Source: Clostridium sp. CAG:169
GTDB lineage: Bacteria > Bacillota > Clostridia > Oscillospirales > Ruminococcaceae
Length of the DNA: 7,750 nt
NCBI GenBank assembly: GCA_000435195.1
Contig: FR880213.1
Span: 21,618 to 29,367 of the forward strand
Direction of reading: 5' to 3'
Numbering within the stretch: position 1 is the first letter of the stretch; every line of letters begins with the position of its first letter. The position numbers and the translations under genes were made by a program. Below the pieces are notes generated by a model. The model did not search any database. It was not told where the DNA came from and saw only the letters and a program-made list of their open reading frames with translations. Positions 1-4,817 of the stretch are shown piece after piece.

Positions 1-651
1 CAAAGGCTCTGGCAACTGTGCGGGGAAGGAGAGTTCTGGTATACGGTGTTGACCTCCCTGTGCCGCATCCTGCTGGGCTTTGCCGCAGGGGTGGCAGCCG
101 GTGTTTTGCTGGCGGCAGCAGCGTGGCGATGGCAGTTTGTGCAGGCGATGGTCCGTCCGATGGTCGGGGTGCTCAAATCCACTCCGGTCGCCTCCTTTAT
201 CATCCTGGCGTTGGTGTGGGTCAAAACCGAGCAGCTGGCGACCCTCATCTCCTTTATCATGGTGCTGCCGCTGGTCTACAACAATCTCTGTCAGGGGATT
301 GCTGCCGCGGACCCGAAGCTGTTGGAGATGGCAAAGGTGTTCGAGCTTTCCGGCTGGAAAACCTTCCGCTGCTGTTATCTGCCGGCAATCCTGCCTTTTT
401 TCCTGTCGGCAGTCAGCAGTGCGCTGGGACTTGCGTGGAAATCGGGCATCGCTGCCGAGGTGCTGGGCAGACCGCTGACTGCCATCGGGACCAAAATCTA
501 TGAGTCGAAGGTGTATCTGGAAACGGCGGATTTGTTTGCATGGACGCTGGTCATCATCCTGCTGTCGGTGGCGTTGGAACGGCTGCTGCTGTGGGTGACC
601 GACCGCGTCCAAAAAAGAAGGAAAGGCGGCGAGCGGGATGCAGCTGTGTGA
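1..651 (+). CDS. ABC transporter permease, SsuC/TauC type (5' partial)
   Basis: This is the inner-membrane permease of a nitrate/sulfonate/taurine-type ABC importer, forming the channel driven by the ATPase encoded next. The frame is open to the first base of the window, so the start lies upstream and 216 residues are visible. It opens with a Leu-Trp-Gln-Leu run and a Gly-Glu-Phe-Trp segment, as is usual before the core domain of this family. About five hydrophobic helices follow, at roughly residues 17-40, 55-75, 80-100, 120-145 and 175-200. The cytoplasmic EAA loop that docks on the ATPase is recognisable between the third and fourth helices (EMAKVFELSGWKTFR, then a Pro-rich turn). The tail is basic (Lys/Arg). 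The stop codon lies 14 bases inside the ATPase gene, so the two are translationally coupled. The substrate cannot be read from the sequence, and the binding protein is not in the window. Confidence 0.9.
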   Translation, partial: QRLWQLCGEGEFWYTVLTSLCRILLGFAAGVAAGVLLAAAAWRWQFVQAMVRPMVGVLKSTPVASFIILALVWVKTEQLATLISFIMVLPLVYNNLCQGIAAADPKLLEMAKVFELSGWKTFRCCYLPAILPFFLSAVSSALGLAWKSGIAAEVLGRPLTAIGTKIYESKVYLETADLFAWTLVIILLSVALERLLLWVTDRVQKRRKGGERDAAV

Positions 652-1267
652 TTTGACCTTGCAGTATGACGGCGTGCGTGTGCTGGAGCATCTGAACCTG
701 ACGCTGCCCGACAGCGGGCTGGTCTGTATCTTTGCTCCCTCCGGCACCGGAAAAACCACCCTGTTGAACCTCTTCTGCGGGCTGCTCAAGCCGGACAGCG
801 GAAGGATAGAAGGGCTGGAGGACAGAAAATTTGCCTATGTGTTTCAGGAGGACCGACTGGTGCCACAGCTGACGGCAAGGGAAAATATCCGGCTGGTGAT
901 GGAGCAGCCGGATGACCAATGGATTTGTCAGATGATGGAGCAGCTGGGTTTGGCAGGCTGGGAGGATGCCCTGCCACAGGAGCTGTCCGGCGGGATGCAG
1001 CGCAGGGTAGCGATTGCGCGCGCCTTTGCTTACGGAAAGCAGTATGGCAGCCGGACGGTGTACCTGCTGGATGAACCGCTGAAGGGCTTGGATGAGCAGG
1101 CAGCAGCGCAAACATTGGCGTTGATTCGGGAGCGGGTCGGAGGTGCGCTGGCATTTTGGATTACCCATGACCGCGCACAGGCACAGGCTGCCGACTGGAT
1201 TGTCTGCTTTGAGGGCAGACCGATGCACCTGACGCAGCTGGTGGATAACCGAAAAAAAGAACAGTAA
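638..1267 (+). CDS. ABC transporter ATP-binding protein, SsuB/TauB type
   Basis: This 209-residue nucleotide-binding subunit should power the permease encoded just upstream. All core ABC motifs are visible: Walker A (APSGTGKTT, residues 33-41), Q-loop Gln70, the signature LSGGM at 116-120, Walker B VYLLDEP at 141-147 with catalytic Glu146, a D-loop ending in Leu-Asp at 151-152, and switch His177. The protein is shorter than the usual 240-260 residues, with a compact region between Walker A and the signature and a short C-terminus. The first Walker A glycine is replaced by Ala33. The ATG overlaps the permease gene and has only a weak purine-rich site before it, which fits coupled translation. 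The family assignment rests on the paired permease; the substrate is unknown (sulfonates, thiamine precursors and others are possible). Confidence 0.93.
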   Translation: MQLCDLTLQYDGVRVLEHLNLTLPDSGLVCIFAPSGTGKTTLLNLFCGLLKPDSGRIEGLEDRKFAYVFQEDRLVPQLTARENIRLVMEQPDDQWICQMMEQLGLAGWEDALPQELSGGMQRRVAIARAFAYGKQYGSRTVYLLDEPLKGLDEQAAAQTLALIRERVGGALAFWITHDRAQAQAADWIVCFEGRPMHLTQLVDNRKKEQ

Positions 1268-1293
1268 AAAAGGAGCCGTCAGGCTCCTTTTTT
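1266..1293. terminator. Bidirectional intrinsic terminator
   Basis: A six-pair GC-rich stem (GGAGCC at 1272-1277 with GGCTCC at 1282-1287) closes a GTCA loop. It is flanked by six A on the left and six T on the right, so it reads as a terminator from both strands. The A run overlaps the TAA of the ABC ATPase gene, and the patatin-like gene converges from the other side. Confidence 0.92.
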
Positions 1294-1321
1294 AGTTAGC
1301 GTATTTTCTTTGTAATAGGGC

Positions 1322-2194
1322 TTACTGCGCAGGAGAGGAAAGAAATTCCATCAGCTGCGGGAAGGCTTCCTTGGCTTCCTCATATCCCTGGATGTACAGT
1401 TCGCGCAGAGACTGCTCGTCGGCACGCATTGCACTGATGGTGAGCGGCTGCTTGGGTTGCAGGACAAAGGCTTGTCCGGTTTTGCTCAACAGCGCACAGC
1501 TGCTGCGCTGGCGGCGGTCGATGAGGTGGCGTTTTTCCTCGGTGGCAATGAAGTTGGGGTATTGGCGGTAAACCTGGCGAATCAGGTGCATATGGGAGGT
1601 TGGCTTGCGGACAAAGGAGGCATTTCGGGTCAGGATGATGACGTGCTTTTTGTTGCCGTCGCGGACCGAACGGGCAATCGGGATGGGACAGGCGATGCCG
1701 CCGTCGAGATACGGCACGCCGTTGAGGTAGAGGATGTAGGAAAACAACGGCAGGGCAGCCGACGCCCGGGCAGGAAAGAGCTTTTTGTCCATCTGGTCTT
1801 TTCCAAAGAAGTCACAGCGACCGGTTAAAAGATTGGTCGCGCCGACGTGGATTTGCACCGGAGAGGAAAAGAAGGTAGAATAGTCAAAAGGGATATAGCG
1901 CTCGGGGATGGTGTCGAAGATAAATTCCAGGTTGAAGGCGCAGCGATATTTAATCATATTGTGGACGCTGATGTAACGTTTGTCATGGCAGAAGCGGAAA
2001 TTGATTTGTGCGGTTCTGCCGGGCTGTTTGGCAGCGTAGCCCAGTGCGTTGAGCGCACCGGCAGAGATGCCGTAGACCTGTGGCAGATAAAGACCCTGCT
2101 CCATAAAATAATCCAGTACGCCGCTGGTATAGATTCCGCGAAAGCCTCCGCCTTCCAGAACAAGGGAGGTTGCAGTCAAATCAGGCATCGTCAT
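1322..2194 (-). CDS. Patatin-like phospholipase/esterase, YjjU type
   Basis: This is a 290-residue predicted serine acyl hydrolase of the patatin fold, cytoplasmic, with no signal peptide or membrane helix. The family motifs are in order: the oxyanion-hole loop EGGGFRG at residues 14-20, the nucleophile elbow GISAG at 42-46 (Ser44), and the DGG motif at 164-166, where Asp164 completes the Ser-Asp dyad. Overall length and the early position of the oxyanion loop match the bacterial YjjU/COG4667 group. The C-terminal ~100 residues beyond the catalytic domain are charged and helical-looking. The ATG at 2194 was chosen because an AAAGGA site lies about nine bases upstream; the second in-frame Met is too far from it. 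The gene is single, with its own promoter, and is divergent from the ATPase gene. The lipid or ester substrate is not known. Confidence 0.9.
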   Translation of the reverse strand: MTMPDLTATSLVLEGGGFRGIYTSGVLDYFMEQGLYLPQVYGISAGALNALGYAAKQPGRTAQINFRFCHDKRYISVHNMIKYRCAFNLEFIFDTIPERYIPFDYSTFFSSPVQIHVGATNLLTGRCDFFGKDQMDKKLFPARASAALPLFSYILYLNGVPYLDGGIACPIPIARSVRDGNKKHVIILTRNASFVRKPTSHMHLIRQVYRQYPNFIATEEKRHLIDRRQRSSCALLSKTGQAFVLQPKQPLTISAMRADEQSLRELYIQGYEEAKEAFPQLMEFLSSPAQ

Positions 2195-2222
2195 TTGTGA
2201 TCGTCCTTTCTATAGATGGATT

Positions 2223-2251
2223 GCAGCGCTGTTTGGGGCAAAGGGCGCTGC
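2223..2251 (-). promoter_or_regulatory. Inverted repeat in the leader of the patatin-like gene
   Basis: Perfect 7-bp arms (GCAGCGC at 2223-2229 and GCGCTGC at 2245-2251) surround a 15-base loop. In the transcript expected from the promoter at 2277-2305 this would be a leader hairpin ending about a dozen bases before the ribosome binding site. No T-run follows, so it is not a terminator. It could be an mRNA-stabilising structure or a protein site; function is unproven. Confidence 0.4.
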
Positions 2252-2276
2252 CGAATTTAAAACGGGGTTTAATTCT

Positions 2277-2305
2277 ATTTTATACGTTTTGTAATATAAA
2301 ATCAA
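2277..2305 (-). promoter_or_regulatory. Sigma-A promoter for the patatin-like gene
   Basis: On the minus strand, TTGATT (2305-2300) and TAAAAT (2282-2277) are separated by exactly 17 bases. Each has one or two mismatches to the -35 and -10 consensus. The predicted start is near 2270, giving a leader of about 75 bases before the ATG at 2194. The plus-strand ATPase gene must also have a promoter in this AT-rich stretch, but I could not pick a convincing one. Confidence 0.6.
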
Positions 2306-2337
2306 AGAATGAACTGTTAATTTTCGCAGGAGCGGGA

Positions 2338-2368
2338 TTTCCACAATTCCAACGGGGAAATGTGGAAA
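2338..2368 (+). promoter_or_regulatory. 31-bp imperfect palindrome just upstream of the ATPase gene RBS
   Basis: TTTCCACA (2338-2345) pairs with TGTGGAAA (2361-2368), and TTCC (2347-2350) pairs with GGAA (2356-2359). These are separated by one A-A mismatch, with a five-base AACGG loop. Twelve base pairs are therefore symmetric about one centre. The element ends a few bases before the AAGGAG site of the ATPase gene, where it could be a repressor operator or a leader hairpin affecting ribosome access. There is no T-run, so it is not a terminator. Confidence 0.55.
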
Positions 2369-2383
2369 AGTAAGGAGAGCAAA

Positions 2384-3136
2384 ATGGAAGAAAAAGCTTT
2401 TTGGGAAAAACGAAATTTTATCCAATCGGTGTGGTTTGAATTGCCGGAGGAAAAGAGGGGATACCCGTTTGATATTGAAGCGGTGGCGGAGTGCGGAAAA
2501 ATCGAACTGGAAGAGCCGGTCACGATTTTGACCGGAGAAAACGGCAGCGGAAAATCGACGATATTGGAGGCAATCGCAGTGGCAGCAGGCTTTAATCCCG
2601 AGGGAGGAAGCCGGAATTTTTCCTTTTCCACCTGCGACAGCCATTCGCAGCTGTACGCCTATACTCACTTAACCCGAGGAATTTATCGACCGAAGGATGG
2701 TTACTTTCTGCGGGCAGAGAGCTTTTATAATGTAGCGACCGACATCGACCGGATGGACAAGGAGCTGCTGAAAAGCTACGGCGGAGTGTCGCTTCACAGC
2801 CGGTCGCATGGGGAATCCTTTTTGGCGCTGGTACAAAATCGATTTGGCGGAGATGGCTTATACATCTTCGATGAGCCGGAGGCGGCACTTTCTCCTGTCA
2901 ATCAGCTGGCGCTGCTGCGGCTGATACACCGCTTGATCGGCAAACACTCGCAGTTTTTAATCAGCACCCATTCACCGATTTTGCTCAGCTATCCGTATGC
3001 GCAGGTTTGGCAGCTGCGTCGGGAAAAGGGAAGGGCATTTGAACAGCTGCCGTATGAAAGTACCGACCTGTTTCGGTTTTATCAGGGATTTATGCGCGCG
3101 CCGAAGAAGGTACTCGACGAGCTGCTCAAGGAATAA
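2384..3136 (+). CDS. AAA/ABC-like ATPase, COG3910-type
   Basis: This is a 250-residue soluble ATPase of the SMC/ABC-like class, without membrane segments or a fused domain. Visible motifs are Walker A GENGSGKST at residues 51-59, an ABC-signature-like Ser-His-Gly-Glu at 141-144, Walker B LYIFDEPE at 159-166 (Asp163, Glu164), and a switch His196 in STHSP. The distance from Walker A to Walker B is short, so there is no long coiled coil as in RecF or SMC proteins. Length and motif spacing resemble the uncharacterised bacterial COG3910 ATPases. The ATG at 2384 is preferred because AAGGAG lies about seven bases before it; the in-frame ATG at 2360 lies inside the palindrome and has no good site. 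It is a single gene ended by the hairpin at 3138. No nuclease or transporter partner sits beside it, so its role is unknown. Confidence 0.85.
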   Translation: MEEKAFWEKRNFIQSVWFELPEEKRGYPFDIEAVAECGKIELEEPVTILTGENGSGKSTILEAIAVAAGFNPEGGSRNFSFSTCDSHSQLYAYTHLTRGIYRPKDGYFLRAESFYNVATDIDRMDKELLKSYGGVSLHSRSHGESFLALVQNRFGGDGLYIFDEPEAALSPVNQLALLRLIHRLIGKHSQFLISTHSPILLSYPYAQVWQLRREKGRAFEQLPYESTDLFRFYQGFMRAPKKVLDELLKE

Positions 3137-3137
3137 A

Positions 3138-3167
3138 AAACGGCAGACCGGACACGGTCTGCCGTTT
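3138..3167. terminator. Bidirectional intrinsic terminator
   Basis: A 13-bp perfect stem (AAACGGCAGACCG with its complement) closes a four-base GACA loop. On the minus strand it is followed by a run of six T, a strong terminator for the converging gene at 3177-3566. On the plus strand only a short T-run follows, so it probably acts for the ATPase gene too, but less strongly. Confidence 0.9.
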
Positions 3168-3176
3168 GGTTCGATT

Positions 3177-3566
3177 TTATTCATCCAGCGGCTGTGTAGC
3201 TGCCAGAATGGCATCCACGCTGTCGGTGGGTGCTTCTGCATGAAGAGAAGCGGCGAAGTATCTGCCGCCCAGCGGACGCAGAAAGATTTCCGGCTCCTGT
3301 CCGGCTGTCCAGCTTGCTTTTCCGTTTGCAATCAGCCATTTTCCGATGACGCCGCTGCGCAGCTCTCTTCCATGGCTCCAGAAGGCGTCGGTGTTGATGG
3401 CAAGCTCGACCTGTTTTTCCCAGCCCTCCAGCTCCAGGGTGATGGAAACCCAGTTGATGTCCAGGTATTCATCCTTAAAATAGTTGGTCAGACGGATGCC
3501 GTATCCGCCGCCGTTGGGCAGAAATTTTCCATTGTTCCATGCTTTTGCCAAAACGATGTGGGACAT
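3177..3566 (-). CDS. Hypothetical protein, 129 residues
   Basis: I do not recognise this family with confidence. The protein is soluble, with no signal peptide or membrane helix. The N-terminal half contains a Gly-rich segment (NGGGYGIRL at about residues 18-26) followed by acidic-aromatic stretches that look like beta strands. Trp residues recur at 10, 39, 49, 63, 77 and 86. The middle part (residues 60-75) is SHGRELRSGVIGKWLI. The C-terminus is acidic. No catalytic signature is evident. A GGAGG site lies about ten bases before the ATG. It follows the lysR gene on the same strand after 89 bases without a clear terminator or promoter, so read-through from lysR is possible. It ends at a strong hairpin. 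Coding status is supported by the ribosome binding site, the terminator and a sensible composition. Confidence 0.75.
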   Translation of the reverse strand: MSHIVLAKAWNNGKFLPNGGGYGIRLTNYFKDEYLDINWVSITLELEGWEKQVELAINTDAFWSHGRELRSGVIGKWLIANGKASWTAGQEPEIFLRPLGGRYFAASLHAEAPTDSVDAILAATQPLDE

Positions 3567-3633
3567 AAATTGCTTTCCTCCATTTTACAAATACAAAACT
3601 CAAATAAACCTTACCGAAAATTGAAATGATTCT

Positions 3634-3659
3634 TTGTCACGACTACTTGTCACGACTAT
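3634..3659. repeat. 13-bp tandem direct repeat at the lysR 3' end
   Basis: The unit TTGTCACGACTAC (3634-3646) is repeated at once as TTGTCACGACTAT (3647-3659), with one mismatch at the last base. A decayed third unit beginning TTGTCG follows in phase at 3660, inside the last codons of the lysR gene. The array spans the lysR stop codon (3656-3658) and looks like slippage duplication of the gene's end. Confidence 0.75.
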
Positions 3660-4558
3660 TTGTCGTAGTACATCTTCACGAAATTGAGAAACACCTCGCC
3701 GATGAAAGGCAGCGGGTTGTTTTTGTGGCTGACGATGTAGAGATAACGGTCCATCGAGATGCCGCTGAGGTCGAAGCTGAGCAGCAGACCAAAGTTTTCA
3801 TAGTCCTCCACCGCCGTTTTGGAGATGATGGAGATGCCCATGCCCTGGCTGACCGAATGCTTGATGCTGTCCGGGTCGTTGAACTGGGCTGCCACCTTCA
3901 GCTCACCGATGTCGATGCCCGCCTTGGTCAGAAAATGCTCCATCTCCTTGCGGGTGCCCGAGCCGTCCTCCCGCAGGATGATCGGCTCATTTTTTAGAAA
4001 CTCTGCCTTCATGCCGCTGCTCTGCATCTGGCGGAAGCGCTCGGTGTTCGGGGTGATGATGACCAGATGGTCCTTGATGAAGCTTTCGAACACGCAGTCG
4101 GGATTGTGTGTATCGGTTCCGCAGAAACCGATGTCCGCCATCCCCTTGGCAATATTTTCCACCACCAGTTCGCTGTCCTGCCGCTGGATGTTGAAGGTGA
4201 CGTGCGGGTACTCCTCGCGGAAGGCAGAGACCACCTTGGGCAAAATGTACTGGGAAGGAACGGTGGAAGCGCAGATGGACAGGGTGCCTTTGAGCTCCTT
4301 GTTGTAGTTTTTGACCGAGCAGCAGGCATCGTCGCGCAGGTTGAGCATTTTGATGGCATACTGGTACAGGATGCTTCCCGGTTTGGTGGGGTAGACATAC
4401 TTGGTGCCGCGTTCAATCAGCTTGGTGTCAAGCTCCTTTTCCAGGGAGTTGATGTGGGCGCTGATGGTTGGCTGGGTCAGATAGATACGCTGTGCAGCCT
4501 TGGAGAAGCTTTTGAGCTTGACGACATAGACAAAAGCTTCCAGCTGTTTGAAATCCAT
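3656..4558 (-). CDS. LysR-family regulator, selenium-metabolism-associated type
   Basis: This is a 300-residue DNA-binding transcriptional regulator. The N-terminal winged helix-turn-helix is at about residues 3-60, with the recognition region SFSKAAQRIYLTQPTISAHI at 18-37. A linker helix follows, then a periplasmic-binding-like effector domain from about residue 91 to 297 that begins GTLSICAST. The start at 4558 (MDFKQLEAFV) matches the normal LysR beginning and has a GAGG site; upstream in-frame codons would add an atypical tail. The HTH sequence and the divergent position next to selD match the LysR subgroup annotated as selenium-metabolism-associated in clostridia. That specific assignment is from memory of the family and from context. 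The ligand is unknown; the effector pocket resembles the CysB/CysL-like class that senses small anions or metabolites. It probably controls selD and itself through the sites in 4627-4725. Confidence 0.9.
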   Translation of the reverse strand: MDFKQLEAFVYVVKLKSFSKAAQRIYLTQPTISAHINSLEKELDTKLIERGTKYVYPTKPGSILYQYAIKMLNLRDDACCSVKNYNKELKGTLSICASTVPSQYILPKVVSAFREEYPHVTFNIQRQDSELVVENIAKGMADIGFCGTDTHNPDCVFESFIKDHLVIITPNTERFRQMQSSGMKAEFLKNEPIILREDGSGTRKEMEHFLTKAGIDIGELKVAAQFNDPDSIKHSVSQGMGISIISKTAVEDYENFGLLLSFDLSGISMDRYLYIVSHKNNPLPFIGEVFLNFVKMYYDK

Positions 4559-4616
4559 AAAATGAGACCTCGTTTCTTCTATGGTAGTAATTGAAAAAAC
4601 AAATGAGAACACCTTC

Positions 4617-4625
4617 ATTATAACA
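4617..4625 (-). promoter_or_regulatory. Extended -10 promoter of the lysR gene
   Basis: The minus strand reads TGTTATAAT (4625-4617): a perfect TATAAT preceded by the TGn extension. No good -35 lies 16-18 bases upstream, as is common for extended -10 promoters. The predicted start is near 4610, leaving about 50 bases of leader before the ATG at 4558. Confidence 0.65.
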
Positions 4626-4626
4626 T

Positions 4627-4641
4627 ATTTCGATAGGAAAT
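4627..4641. promoter_or_regulatory. Candidate LysR operator ATTTC-N5-GAAAT
   Basis: A perfect inverted repeat with 5-bp arms and a 5-bp spacer contains a T-N11-A core (T4628, A4640), the general LysR-type box. It lies directly upstream of the extended -10 of the lysR gene, over the spacer and -35 area, where a bound regulator would repress its own gene. Assignment is by position and shape only. Confidence 0.5.
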
Positions 4642-4666
4642 GGAACTGAATCGACAGGGCATATTA

Positions 4667-4686
4667 TTGTTTTTGGATATAAACAA
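4667..4686. promoter_or_regulatory. Inverted repeat TTGTTT-N8-AAACAA in the lysR-selD spacer
   Basis: Perfect 6-bp arms (4667-4672 and 4681-4686) flank an 8-bp spacer. The centre is near -102 relative to the predicted selD start. It may be an additional regulator site, but AT-rich spacers yield such repeats by chance. Confidence 0.3.
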
Positions 4687-4704
4687 AGTAGGAATATATA
4701 CAAA

Positions 4705-4725
4705 TTATCTATAAGACAGCGATAA
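4705..4725. promoter_or_regulatory. Candidate LysR activator site TTATC-N11-GATAA
   Basis: Perfect 5-bp inverted arms (4705-4709 and 4721-4725) are separated by 11 bases, and T4710/A4722 form a T-N11-A core. The centre (4715) is about 64 bases before the predicted selD start, the usual position of the LysR recognition site at activated promoters. Prediction only. Confidence 0.5.
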
Positions 4726-4743
4726 GATTGAAAGAAAATCCAT

Positions 4744-4772
4744 TTGACAAACGATACACAGGAGGGTATACT
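4744..4772 (+). promoter_or_regulatory. Sigma-A promoter of selD
   Basis: A perfect -35 TTGACA (4744-4749) and a near-perfect -10 TATACT (4767-4772) are separated by exactly 17 bases. The predicted start is near 4779, giving a leader of about 38 bases. Being close to consensus, the promoter may be active without help and be tuned by the upstream LysR sites. Confidence 0.9.
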
Positions 4773-4817
4773 GAATTAGTAGGAATTACCCGCGAACGAC
4801 TAAAGGAGGAAAAAAGT

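Noticed and set aside
554..1228. Minus-strand open frame of 224 codons opposite the ABC ATPase gene
   Set aside because: Antisense shadow of a gene with all ABC motifs; no RBS and no protein-like motifs.
2170..2373. Short plus-strand open frame of 67 codons in the divergent spacer
   Set aside because: It begins inside the patatin-like gene on the opposite strand, crosses both regulatory elements, lacks an RBS and has no recognisable protein character.
2360..2383. ATG at 2360 as the ATPase gene start
   Set aside because: It lies in the palindrome with no RBS, while AAGGAG stands correctly before the ATG at 2384.
4559..4618. Upstream in-frame extension of LysR to 4618
   Set aside because: The added residues are unlike LysR N-termini, the codon overlaps the predicted -10, and the Met at 4558 gives the standard MDFKQLEAF start with an RBS.
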